This document shows positions 25,412-36,785 of a DNA stretch of 64,000 nt, piece after piece. A program made the position numbers and the translations under genes. Source of the DNA: Temnothorax longispinosus (Eukaryota; Arthropoda; Insecta; Hymenoptera; Formicidae); NCBI RefSeq assembly GCF_030848805.1, contig NC_092367.1, positions 496,001 through 560,000 on the forward strand. The letters run 5' to 3'. Below the pieces are notes generated by a model. That model did no database searches and was not told the origin of the DNA. It saw nothing but the letters and a program-made list of their open reading frames with translations. Within the stretch, counting starts at the first letter, position 1. Each line of letters begins with the position of its first letter.

Positions 25412-27385
25412 GCGACCGCGCCGATGGTGAATCCTTCCAGCCCGCGAAGAGACGTATACAGATGTATTCTACATTCTGTATACGCGCGTGCGTTATATTA
25501 CACATGCGTGGTGATAGTGAAGAAGTGAAGCACCATGAAGAAACGCACGCACGTACGTAGGAACCGGGGAAGATTTTTCGTATTATTTCGGGGAATTCTC
25601 TGTGGCCGCGATCCTGACGATAGTCAGTAGAGAAGAAGTATACGCGCCGCTCCTTTCCTTCCATCTCGAAACGCAAGAAGATGGATACGGGAAGGGAACG
25701 AAACGGACGCGGACGCGCGGCGGAAAGGTTGGTCGGAGGAAAAAGGGAAAGGTAGAACCAGTGAGGCCAGCTCTGGAATCGAGATGACTTGTGCCTCGTA
25801 GAGGTCGACGTGGATCGTCCACGATATAGTCTCGGTTTGCATCGGCCTATGCGCCAGACGATGCCTACGAGGCGGCGATCTTTTTACCGTGGCTCCTCTC
25901 GTTACGCCTCGCGTCCCTTCTTGAATTGCATCCGACAATTGCGATTTCCTATAACGCGAGCCTTTTATCCGTGCGTCATTGCATCGCGAGCGCGCGCGTG
26001 ACACGAAGACAATCCAATCTCAAAGCGACGAAGACTCCGACAAAAACATCTCGTATTTTGTTGCCGTGCAAAACCGCGTAATGACTTCCCTTGCATCGAT
26101 GATACGTGTGAATTCAAAAGACTTCCTGATTGTGCTCGTAGAGAGAGATCTCATTTCCGCGCTACTGTTTCCAAAAATGTGTAGGCGCTGTGAAGCGTCT
26201 GATATAATATATGTCGCGAGATTTTATCACTTCCGTTATCCACTTAGCTCCGTTTTCGTTGCGTAATACGGGTCGGGATTTAAAAACCGGCCGATGGTAA
26301 AAACGATGGGGATTAGGATGCCGGGAACGAGTGTTGATCGAAAGATGACTTCCCTGCGGCATGGCACGGCCACGACAGGTGGTGTCTGTTTTGACGGGAT
26401 GAATCGAGAGTGAAAACGAGCTGAGAGAGAGCCAATCCGATTAGGGAACGTTGTTTATCGGGGATTAGGCGAATGTGTGCGGTGTTTCCGGATAACGATC
26501 GCATTATGAAACCGATGACGAGTGATCGGCGTTTCGAATATCATCCACGATTGCTTATGTAATGCGGCCTCTTCTATTAAAGCAGAAGCCGCGATGCCGT
26601 GAAGAGATCCCCGTTTATAGAGCTAATATACAAGTATCTCGCTCGGGAAGAAAAGAGAAGAACCGGCCGGACGAAGAACCTGAAGAGAGAACAACAACGA
26701 GAACAGGACGGCCGAGTATCCCCGATGAATTATCCTCGGCAAATTAACGTAAACACAAACACTGTAGCCACGTCCACGCGGACAATGGAGCCGGTAGAGG
26801 GAAGGCAAGAAAAGCACTCTCTTGGGCTGAACTAACAAAACGGCCCTGTTTGCACTTGCGCCTCGAGCCGAGCGCAAAGCTCGCCGCTCGAGGTTTCTTC
26901 AATGAACTGACATCAATGACTATCAATATGCCACGAAGAGCGCGAGCAGCATCGTACGAGCGTAAAGAGATAATTATACCTGCGCGTATCTCGATCGATA
27001 AACGCAACCGTTCTTTTAATCGTGTTTCAATATCTCGATGTTGAAGATGATAGTTGATAGTTGTTCGTGAATGAACGAAAACTAACATCACTATCAATAT
27101 CAATATCCAACACAAATTTTGTAAGAATTATAACAATGCAGATTCTCGTTTTTTCATATTCAGATTTTAAAAATTATTATGCGAATTGCCTACATCTATA
27201 GTTTCTTTTTATAATTATCATCTTTAAATAAAATGGGATACCTACATAGGAGTTTAGAATTACTATTTGTATTATTTCTCCAGAAGATTGAAATATGTTA
27301 CCTAGTATAATCATTTAAATGTATCGACAGATTTTCTTCTCAATTTTTCTCCCAAGTTTTCCATTGTTATTATCCAGAAAGACGC

Positions 27386-27411
27386 ATTGTATTGTATTGT
27401 ATTGTATTGTT
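27386..27411. repeat. (TTGTA)n pentanucleotide repeat
   Basis: Five tandem TTGTA units; variants (GTATT, ACGTATTG) continue to about 27452. Confidence 0.85.
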
Positions 27412-28729
27412 ATTACGTATTAATTGTAGTGTATTATTACGTATTGTATTATTTGTCCCATTTTAGATAATAGCATTGCAAAAATCTCTAGTTTTTTTCC
27501 GCTCAGTAACTTTTATTTCCTTCATTATTTATTACATTATTTCTTTCATCGTTGACCATGGACCATAGAGCATTATTGACCATTTTTGCGGACAGAATGC
27601 CGCAGCATTTTATACAATTAAATGATATTATCTGCCACTTATCTCATAGGAAACATCTCTTTTTTACAGATATTGACTGGTCCACTGTTCTCTTCTTCGG
27701 TACTTTTCTCTCTGGTCCTCATCTTTCTCCATTCTCTCCATCTTTCTCTCTCCGCACCTTCTCTTCACCCGAAGTCTTTCTTTCTTTCGCTCGCTCCCGA
27801 CTTCGCTCTTCCACATTCTTTTTCTTCCGTTCGCTCTCCGGTTCGACGGTAGCCTACTCCTTTCGAGAGCCGTAAACGTAACCTTAATTACCAATTAGAC
27901 GTAGTGCGGAGGCACGCTTTCGCTCGGTAAAATCGATTAACGGCATGGGACACGACGAGCACACCGCGGCGCAGCGCTGCACAGCTCGTCGCAAGCGGCG
28001 ACACACCGATACGCTTATGCAAATCGACCGTACCGCGGAAACCATGTACGGAAAGCGCATACCGATCCCGGTACACTTCTGTGTGATCTGGCACACGGTC
28101 CGCGGTACTCGATTTCGCTCGTTGATTGGGAGACACCGCCGATGCAGCATTTAACCGCGCACCGCCCCCGCCTCATGATCGCGCGATTTCACTCCGACTC
28201 GACGATGTGTGGTTTCGATTCTTACCCGGATCCCGGACCACGAACGCGCGGACCTTGAGATCTGAATCTCATTGCGATGTACGTACACGTGTTCGTCTCC
28301 TTTTTTCCGTGGCAGCCCCTGCAATCGCGAGGCGATCGTGTTCGCCGAAAGCTCGCAGTTTTACATTGTGCTTTTGATGATAGGATCGGCACGGTGATAG
28401 ATGGTTACCTCGATTGCCCGACTCACGAAATATAAGGCGCCTCGAGATAGAAGCCCCAGGCGTGATTTTGATTTTCAAGCCTCTTCTTGTCTAAAGGGCT
28501 GCATAAATTGGAAAGCAGAAATGTTTTGGAAAACGGGGTTTATTCTGTACAATTTGTTACTTTACACATCATTTTCCATAATTAATCAAATTTGCAGCAG
28601 TACGGAGTAAATATATTTCGCATAATAAATATCTTTGTGTATCGTATTTGATGTCGTACGTACTATTAAGAAATGTGGAAATTGCGGGGAAGAGATCGAA
28701 GACAACGCGTTAACGTCAGCGCGCAAAAA

Positions 28730-28738
28730 TATATAAAG
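28730..28738 (+). promoter_or_regulatory. TATA box
   Basis: TATATAAAG stands in a GC-rich setting, with a pyrimidine-purine start candidate (GGCAATCC) about 28 bases downstream. It lies 145 bases before a short ORF with a good donor site. TA-rich matches arise by chance, so support is moderate. Confidence 0.35.
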
Positions 28739-28882
28739 GTCCCGGAGTTCATCGGGCAATCCTCGAATTCGATGGGTTCTCGCGGCAAGAAGAAAGAAGA
28801 AGACGAAGAAGAAGTATAAGCGTGCGATGCGTGTTGGTCTCGTGTCTTCGTGCATTCGTTCGTTGCGACGGTGTACGGCCCC

Positions 28883-28924
28883 ATGTCGATGCTCGACGGC
28901 AACACAGGAACTCCGGAGCCGCAG
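28883..28924 (+). CDS. Possible first coding exon (14 codons)
   Basis: ATG at 28883 (second ATG at 28889) reads MSMLDGNTGTPEPQ up to CAG|GTATCA, an acceptable donor with phase 0. The TATA box at 28730 would give a 5' leader of about 125 bases. That leader holds a short upstream ORF (28771, MGSRGKKKEEDEEEV). If the donor is not used the frame continues to 29236. No downstream exon could be joined, and the peptide matches no family I know. Confidence 0.25.
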
Positions 28925-30315
28925 GTATCAATTTATGCGGTGCAACATTGTCGGAACGCGCGCCTTCCTCATCCCGATGTCGGGAGGAAGGTACCCGAGG
29001 ATAGGAGCGCCGAGAGAAATCCCGTAGCCGAGAGAAGAGCGTCTTGTAAGACCGTGTTGGAGGTCAACGATAATTTAGGCAGGCAAATACCAGGCCGATT
29101 AACTTTCGAGTCGAAAGAACTTGCGCTTATATATAAAATTATACGCGTTCGATTTGAGCGCACAGTTCTCTCGCGCCTTTCGCCTCTTTTTTCCTCTTTT
29201 TCTTTTCCGTCTTCATCTTTTCGTGCGGATACTTAGGCTGCCTCTTTCGCGTCCCTCTCGCTTTCGTTCGTTGTTCTTCATCCGCGGCGATTGAGAGGAC
29301 GTCGTTCACCACGCAGGATCGATGACCTGTTCGGAGTGATGGATTCTAAATTACCGTGAGATGCGTTTTGATTAATCCTCGGACGGAGAGGAAGAATACC
29401 GTGAGAAGAAAAGGAACAGGCAGAGTGAAAGTCCCGCTGAACGAAGGCGATAGATATCTTCCGTGAATACGAGGTTGCTCGGGCACTCCACGTGTCCGAT
29501 AATTTATTAGTTATCTTTTGGTAAGACGTTTCTCAATCGTTGTACCCACTCGTTGTCAGTCATTGTTTCGTGTTTCGTGTCGTCGTTGTACGCAAGAGCA
29601 ATAATATTCGCTTGTCAATTCTTGTTTAATGTAATTCAGTTTATTAGGTAATCGGCGGAAATAGGTTAACCTCGATTCACCAATTCGCGACTTGACCTTG
29701 CGACTTCGTCAGGCAGCCGGTGATGCATGGTGAAGAAACGAAAAAGTGATATACGGATCGCAGGACAGCAGCACGGAGGCGGTGACATACGCGCGCGCGA
29801 ACGCGTATTCCGTTCTCTCCGAGACTCAATTTGTCAACGAGGATGCGTGGTTTTGTTCCATGGACCGGATTCCATTTCGATGTACGCGCGACCGGGCAAA
29901 ACACTGCTCGAGCAGACACCCGCCTTGGCACGCTCGCCCGATTATTGGCCTCAAGTCCACGTGAGCTTAGTCTACCTTTTTTCCTTCGCACTCCCTCTTC
30001 ATCTTTTTCTCGGTGTCTGCTCTCTGCCTCTCGCTCTCATTGACTCTTCTTGCTGGTACCGAATTGGTCCACATGATATCTTGCTATATCGGATTATCGC
30101 ACGATCGGATTCACAATCTATAACCGTAGAGATCGAAGAGATCGATTACTTTAAATCAAATTGAGGGATAGCGTGAGATAATATGAAAATTATGAATATT
30201 TAGTTCAGAATCAGCAATAAATGATATTTGTATTTGCTTCGAAGATGTAGCATTGACTAGATATTTTTCTATTCTCACATTTATCAATCAGCTGTATATA
30301 TACATGTATACAATA

Positions 30316-30323
<8 letters not shown>

Positions 30324-30361
<38 letters not shown>
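30324..30361. repeat. (TA)n microsatellite
   Basis: About 38 bp of TA repeat, bracketed by the inverted sequences GTATACAATATA and TATTGTATAC. Confidence 0.95.
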
Positions 30362-30363
<2 letters not shown>

Positions 30364-30681
30364 ATACATATAAAAAAAAGAATGCTCAAGGAAGTAGGAT
30401 GCTCAAGCATAATGATAATGATGCAAAAAGTTTCGACATTCTACCACTTTGAGCGTCTTACATAATTATTCCGATAGTCCAACATAATTATTTTCAGATT
30501 TGTGTATCTAGCTAAATTTTTAAATACTTCAGCAAAACAAATCCTCCTTTCGATGTAAAAATTCTTGGATATCAAAATCGACTTTCTTACTTTATTCTAT
30601 TTACGTGTCCTATTTTAAGTTGTTTCTATTTTCAGCATATATTGCGTATCATAATTGTATTTTTAATAAAAATATTTTAGG

Positions 30682-30892
30682 GTGCGATATTAGGAACACT
30701 TTTTTTCGATGTCATCAAATGCTACTTTTTTTGTTTTTCTTCAAAAAAGATAGTTAAAATAAACTTTGAACACATTCATGCCACAAAGATCATATCACAA
30801 AGATTATAATCCCAGACTAAAGTAATGCAGTTTAGTTATATTCTTATTTCAGTCAAAATTTTGATTTTTCAAAAATGGAGTGCGATATTAGG
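30682..30892. repeat. Pair of 13-bp direct repeats in an AT-rich island
   Basis: GTGCGATATTAGG occurs at 30682-30694 and 30880-30892, 198 bp apart in the same orientation, each followed by T/A-rich sequence. It may mark a decayed transposon end, but no inverted partner was found. Confidence 0.4.
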
Positions 30893-32466
30893 TATAGTTC
30901 CCCTAATAAAAAAAATTAGTCGCGATAATTGTGTGAATAAGTGGTTACCGGTCTTCAGTCCTCGAGGATTTAAACGGCGGCGACGACAACGACGACCTCG
31001 AGGACGGGCGCGAGGAAACGGAGACGTCGTGCGAGATTCGCAATGAAGAGAAGTGGTAGCGTGCGGACAAGACTACGGCGGGCAAGACGGTGGCGCGGGA
31101 AGAAGAGAGACAGACTCTTTGGACGATTAAACAACTTAGGGATCGCAGACGAGCAAAGGCGCCGCTTGCCGCTCGACAGTGGAATGATTAAATAAATTAG
31201 TTGCTCGACAAAGAGGGGCAGAAGCGGGATGACTGCATGGGATCCGTACGAGGGTTAATCCCTGTTGAATTCCTCCTAATTATGCACGCTTTACCACCAC
31301 GGCTACCAAGCCGAGAGGAGAGAACGAGAGAGAGATAAGAGCGGTTAGTAGAAAGCATATAAGAGACGTGGCGAGAGCGAAAGATAGAACGAGAGAAATC
31401 GGCGAGCTGCAGGACAGGGAGAAAGAAATGCCGAGAGGGAGGAAGGACGGAGACACGGAAAGGGCCAAGTGAGAGGAAGGTAGTACACGTCACCCGCCTC
31501 TCCTCCTTTTCTTCTTCAAGGCTCGTTCGCCTTCCCGGTACGCGCATCCCCGATTACCACGAGCCGCTGCAGCCCTACCGTCGGCCGTTTTACTTACAAA
31601 TTCAATAAGCATATATCATATTTAATGCACGCCCTGAGCCGAGAATGTTTCGACCGCCCTGGACCACCTTTCTCTTCTTCTACCCGCTCTTCAGTCCAGC
31701 TCTCTTCTCTTCAGGCCCGTCGCGCGCCTCCCCGCGCGTAAACTTCGGCTCATCGCTCACTTCCTTCTACTCGGCTTTGCGCTTCCAGACGGTACCGCGT
31801 ACCGGAAGTATCGCAGGCTGATTCTCGCGTGATTGTCTTTAGCCAATCTGGATCATTGTCATGCAAGAAAAAATTCTTCTTTATAGACGCTAAATATAGA
31901 TAGTAACTGCTGAGTAGAATACGGTTCACGCTTAAACTTCTTACGAGGAGGGCACACGTGTAACGTAAAAATTTAATACGACATAACGGTACGGTCATAC
32001 GTTTCTTCCCCCCACCAGTCGGAACAATCACAGGAATCCTTCTTCGTGTATTTGGGTGCGACGCGGTGCCGGAAAATCGATTCGACTGAAAAAAGACGCC
32101 TGCAAACAAGCCGACACAACGAGGGCTTTTATGTAGTCGAGGTTTTACGATTGAATGGCCCGTTAATAGACCTCACACGTCGGTGCGCGAAGGCGCTAGC
32201 CAGCCGTTAACCAAGTTACGGCAATGACGTAATCCCAGCGTTCGACGATAAGCGATCCATACGTTATCAAGATTCGAGGTAAAATTCAATTGTCTCATGC
32301 CTTCCTGATAATTTACTACCTATAAACGTCAAATTGCGATTCTCTCTGAGCAACATGATAATTTGCGCTGTAACTTCTTCATTTGACAAAAAAAGGAATA
32401 ATTATTCATTGCGTGTATAAATGCCATAAGAAGGCGATGCTTATATAAATTAGAAAGTTAACGTAA

Positions 32467-33213
32467 TGCCCGTTCTAGACTGGAGGATGAGCCGACTCTC
32501 GGCTCATCCGAGTGAGTGGTGTAGACGGATAAAAGTCATACTAAAGACTTCTGAAGTTAGCTTTCAATCGTACCAATTGAAAGTGTTTGATGTAATATTT
32601 ACAAATGGAATCCAAAAATAAGAAACTGTCAACGAGAGAAATGGTAAAAGCAAGGAAAAAAAAGATTTTGGTATGTAAAAAAACTACTTTTTTTTCTTGT
32701 TCTACAGAGTCAGCATTATCAATAAAATGTGTACATTTTTTATGTGTTTAGGAAGTAAAAACAAGATGTGTTTCATTTGACGAAGAAGAAATTTTTAATT
32801 TAATATCAATATATTCTCTGCCAGCAATACAAAATGAGTTTAAAAAAAGTAAAAGGCATTCATTGATATACGAAAAAATCGCTACTCTCCATAACATGTC
32901 AGAAGAGTATTGCAAAAATGCAAAAGATATTCAAACTAAAATAAGAAATTTAAGATCTGAATATATAAAAAAGAAACCCAAATCGGGTAATAAATCAGCT
33001 GTACTACTTATTAAACAACTCATTTATAATATTTATATAATAATTTATATAATATTTATAATATTTATTTACTATAACTGTTTAATGTTATTATGTATAG
33101 GAGGTACACCACCTGATGATTTTCCATTTTATGATGTTTTACATAAGCTGTGGAGTGAAAAAGATATATTTAATGATGAACTTCTTGATGATTCAATGGT
33201 TGATGATAATTCT
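32467..33213 (+). repeat. Left inverted arm of the fold-back element
   Basis: This 747-bp arm matches the reverse complement of 33953-34701 apart from scattered substitutions and a 3-bp TAG difference at the intron 1 acceptor. Homology stops inside exon 3, just after codons for Asn-Ser. It holds a terminal repeat, a subterminal hairpin, the start codon and the first three exons of the Myb/SANT-like gene. Confidence 0.9.
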
Positions 33214-33723
33214 GATGGTATATTAATAATAATTTTTTAAGGATTTTTACCTTGTGTAATAATTTTTCTGTATTACAATAAATAAGGATGACATTATTTC
33301 TAATAAAATACAATATTTTAGATAACAGCAGCAATGAAGATCCCGAAGGTGAAGAATTATTAAAAGATGTAGAATTTGATTACTCGCCTGAAAATAATAG
33401 CGGACATTCTAGGTATAATGATCTTTTTTGAAATTGTGAGTACATTCGTTTACGCATTGGCTGCCGCAGATGTCGTTCATTTATCCTTGTTTAACATTCG
33501 GTGACACCAAATGTTAAACAACAATAAATGAACGACATCTGTGGCAGCCAATGCGTAAACAAATGTACCCTGTATGACAAATACATTGACTGAAATTTAT
33601 ATTGATTTTAATTTCATACATTCTTTTCATGTTCTATGTGCTTAAAGAGGAGACACAAATCAAAATCAAAATCCTACAAAAAGTAATGAAAAAATTCGTC
33701 AACTCAAAGTAAAAAGAATGTAA
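32605..33723 (+). CDS. Myb/SANT-like DNA-binding protein of the transposon, five exons
   Basis: Exons can be read at 32605-32670, 32752-32986, 33101-33217, 33322-33412 and 33648-33723, with GT/AG borders and consistent phases (0, 1, 1, 2). The spliced frame is 194 residues, ending at TAA 33721-33723; a good donor (GTAAGT at 33720) overlaps the stop, so a further exon, now lost, is possible. Residues about 31-97 fit a trihelix/Myb-SANT-like domain: an acidic first helix (FDEEEIFNLI), a central KRHSLIYEKIA stretch and the third-helix motif KIRNLRSEY followed by a basic run. A conserved Trp lies in exon 3, and exon 4 is Asp/Glu/Asn-rich. In PIF/Harbinger elements such proteins bind the terminal repeats and help bring the transposase to DNA and the nucleus. 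The MADF family is a weaker alternative. The exon structure is my reading by eye; expression is unknown. Confidence 0.7.
33438..33570. mobile_element. 133-bp palindromic MITE nested in intron 4 of the transposon gene
   Basis: The two halves are near-perfect reverse complements from GAGTACATTCGTTTACGC inward, meeting at GGTGACACC. TGT lies immediately outside both ends (33435-33437 and 33571-33573), a possible 3-bp target duplication. It sits between exon 4 and exon 5 of the Myb/SANT-like gene, so it probably inserted into the Harbinger-like element and would be removed with the intron. The family is not recognised. Confidence 0.65.
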
Positions 33724-33945
33724 GTTTCTTTAAATGTTTATTAAAAAATTTTTATAAATAATGTAACATGATATCAAAACTAAAAAAATTCTCAATTTTA
33801 TTAATAATTGTTGTAATGTATGTTTAAACTATACATTAAATTTTTTATTACTATTATAAGTTTTGTAGACTACTTTTGCCTTTTTAAATTTTATTTATAA
33901 CATCTCACAACTAAAATAATTTTTTCTAAATATTTAATGAATTTA

Positions 33946-34563
33946 TTATTTAGAATTATCATCAACCATTGAATCATCAAGAAGTTCATCATTAAATATA
34001 TCTTTTTCACTCCACAGCTTATGTAAAACATCATAAAATGGAAAATCATCAGGTGGTGTACCTCCTATACATAATAACATTAAACAGTTATAGTAAATAA
34101 ATATTATAAATATTATATAAATTATTATATAAATATTATAAATGAGTTGTTTAATAAGTAGTACAGCTGATTTATTACCTGATTTGGGTTTTTTTTTTAT
34201 ATATTCAGATCTTAAATTTTTTATTTTAGTTTGAATATCTTTTGCATTTCTGCAATACTCTTCTGACATGTTATGGAGAGTAGCGATTTTTTCGTATATC
34301 AATGAATGCCTTTTACTTTTTTTAAACTCATTTTGTATTGCTGGCAGATAATATATTGATATTAAATTAAAAATTTCTTCTTCGTCAAATGAAACACATC
34401 TTGTTTTTACTTCCTACTAAACACATAAAAAATGTACACATTTTATTGATAATGCTGACTCTGTAGAACAAGAAAAAAAAGTAGTTTTTTTACATACCAA
34501 AATCTTTTTTTTCCTTGCTTTTACCATTTCTCTCGTTGACAGTTTCTTATTTTTGGATTCCAT
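33946..34563 (-). pseudogene. Inverted, truncated copy of the Myb/SANT-like gene
   Basis: On the minus strand exon 1 (34563-34498), exon 2 (34413-34179) and a shortened exon 3 (34064-33946) repeat the left-arm gene. Splice sites are kept; the exon 2 acceptor is shifted by an extra TAG. Only conservative changes are seen (for example Lys to Arg, Arg to Lys, Ser to Tyr). Homology ends at 33953 and a stop follows two codons later at 33946-33948, so the spliced frame still encodes about 139 residues with the whole DNA-binding domain but without the exon 4-5 tail. It could be a dead by-product of the inverted duplication or yield a short DNA-binding protein without transposase-contact sequences; the sequence does not decide. 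Confidence 0.65.
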
Positions 34564-34701
34564 TTGTAAATATTACTTCAAACACTTTCAATTGGTACGA
34601 TTGAAAGCTAACTTCAGAAGTCTTTAGTATGACTTTTATCCGTCTACACCACTCACTCGGATGAGCCGAGAGTCGGCTCATCCTCCAGTCTAGAACGGGC
34701 A
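33953..34701 (-). repeat. Right inverted arm of the fold-back element
   Basis: This is the inverted copy of the left arm. It preserves the terminal repeat, the subterminal hairpin, exon 1 to part of exon 3, both introns and all splice signals of the Myb/SANT-like gene. Few differences from the left arm imply a recent duplication or ongoing gene conversion between arms. Confidence 0.9.
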
Positions 34702-35411
34702 TAAGTGATATACGCTTATTGATATCGCAGCACATTTGTTTATTGTTGAGTGACATATTCACACATCTTGACTGTACAATATTGACTATAAAACTTTCAC
34801 GTTTGGTTAGCGAAGTAAATCCTACGTCTAGATTTATCTCTTGCGACAATCTCTCTCAATTTTGTTAGTTTTCAATGTGGAGATGTAGCTTTACGCGTAT
34901 TACGGAAATTTCTATATAAAATACAACCGGTTTCATTACTCCGACTACAATTCACGCCGACACAGCCACATACGATCCTCCCAGAATCCATGGAATTCAA
35001 TCCTGTGTGCACATAGAGATAAAATGCATGCAACAATTCCACAAGTTGTAATAAATAAGATAAATTGCGGTCTATCTCGCTCGACAAAACTCTCCTGGGA
35101 ACTACGCGAGATACGTTTACGATCTCTCTTGGAATTAATTAGCGGCCCGGTAATCTACAACGGCCACCGTCGAGGCCTATTACCGCATGTGAAAGTTCTT
35201 CCTTAAGTTTAATTAGGCTCTATAACAATTTTATAACTGATAACTCACGAGGCGAAACCAGAAGTTGAAGTTGAACTTCGATGCCTTCACGAGATCGTTC
35301 CTTGAAGTTCGATTGAAATCCGGTTGTCGTTGCCGTCGAGCGAAGTTGGACAATGAATGCTTTAGCGGTGTGATTCATTTCCTTCTTAAATTACGCGATA
35401 TGAAAATTATA

Positions 35412-35631
35412 TAGCCTTGATGTCAAAATTATTAAACACCCTCGTAATCATTATGCTGTACCGAATCTAATACCAGGAAAGACTTCTATCGTTTGAAAGT
35501 TATTTACTAGAGTATTCATTATTATAAACGCGTTTATACGTTTATTTTTTATTTCTCTCAAAAATAAATGTTATTTTGAAAAAAACTTTATTTTAATAGG
35601 AGGTGTCTAATAATTTTGGCCAAGGCTGTAT
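35412..35631. mobile_element. Tc1-like MITE
   Basis: The left end (TATAGCCTTGATGTCAAAAT, then TATTAAACACC) and the right end (inverted TATACAGCCTTGGCCAAAAT, then TATTAGACACC) are inverted repeats with TA at both borders. The CAGCCTTGGCCAAAATTATTAG type of terminus is familiar from Tc1 elements of insects, which duplicate TA. The 160-bp AT-rich interior has no coding capacity. Confidence 0.7.
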
Positions 35632-36785
35632 ATCTGTAGTTCATATATGATTTTAGAAACTAATCTTTCAAATTGCTTTGCCGTTATTGGTGGTTTACAG
35701 TCCGTCTAAATCATGTTCTCCTCTGTCGAAATAATTTCGTGCAGCTTTTAATTCCATATTTCTTTTACATCTCGTCTCGATATTCCGATCACGATACTTA
35801 CACACAGCAACATTGTTGTTCACGTGCGATCGTTCGAGCCCGAGTGCGACGTACCGCACGCGTAATGTTCGTAATGCGTGCGTCAAGCGATTACGTCGAA
35901 GCTCAAGTTGAAATTGCGAGATGATCCCCGAGGAGGATCGCAATGCTCCGGTCAGCTCTTGTGCGGACCTTGTTGTACTGTTCAGTGATCCGTTAGTATC
36001 CCCTCCCCGCCGCCCTTCTCTGGTAGCCCCCTCGCGCGGAGGTTTTCCTTCAGCCGACACCTCTGCACACGAGTACGAGTACGCGTGCGAGCGCGATCGC
36101 GGTGTCGCGCACGTGTACCTATATGTACGTGCACGTGTATGTACATCACCGCGTACAAGCGTGCGCGCGCGCGCACATACGATACGCACACGCACCGCGC
36201 GCTATGCTCGGATCGTAATGCGTTACCCACGGCGGTCGGACGTTCGATGGAGAACGAGATAGCGGCACGTCGTACGGTGGGAGGCCGCGTATCTCAGGAC
36301 ATATCTACTAATTAATTTATACAGACTCTTCTCTCGGAGCGCCGGGCCGCGCACTAATAGAAACAGCGCGGCGGGGAAAAAGAGGGAGGAAGAGCGAGTG
36401 GATGAGTGGAGACGTATAGGGACAAGTCGGTACCGCACCATCGCGTGCGCTTTACACGCGCGTCGCTCTCTCGCGGGGCAGCGAGATGGCCAAGTGTAAC
36501 GAGGCGTGGAATTAATTTTACTTAGGGATGCATTATTACATCGTAGGTCGTGCGGATTTCGATAACAATACATACTCCATTATATAGGAAGTGACAATGA
36601 CCGTTTTTATTGGCCTTTTGGATCTCGTTATATTTGGATTTTCAAATATAGGACATTAGCGTTTTTCAACTATTGGCGTCGAATAAATGTTTTATAAATT
36701 GTTAGTCAATGACGACGAATAACGAAACGATGTATTCGGATATCTTTGCCTGGTATATCCTAAATTTCGAGGACAGATGTTGATA

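Larger units (their letters stand above)
21400..28729. other. Unassigned region with AT-rich islands
   Basis: AT-rich islands lie at about 22300-22560, 23390-23580, 24340-25020 and 27110-27560. Simple repeats are listed separately. No frame looks like protein. Confidence 0.45.
28925..32463. other. Unassigned region
   Basis: The island 30170-30930 is AT-rich and holds a TA repeat and the 13-bp repeat pair. A strong acceptor (CTCTCTTCTCTTCAG, ending near 31714) is followed by two short open frames, neither convincing. Confidence 0.4.
32467..34701. mobile_element. Fold-back PIF/Harbinger-like DNA transposon
   Basis: The two ends are long inverted repeats: the left arm runs 32467-33213 and the right arm 33953-34701, nearly identical over about 748 bp, separated by a 739-bp unique spacer. 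The termini read TGCCCGTTCTAGAC inward from both sides, and each is flanked by TAA (32464-32466 and 34702-34704), a 3-bp target duplication as made by PIF/Harbinger transposases. A 10-bp stem with a 3-nt loop (GGATGAGCCGA repeated inverted) sits just inside both termini. The element encodes a Myb/SANT-like protein, the usual second gene of PIF/Harbinger elements, but no DDE transposase is visible, so it is non-autonomous. The left arm plus spacer carry exons 1-5 of that gene; the right arm is an inverted copy of exons 1-3, which suggests that the original right half was lost and replaced by an inverted copy of the left. Assignment to PIF/Harbinger rests on TSD plus Myb-like protein; boundaries are directly visible. 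Confidence 0.85.
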
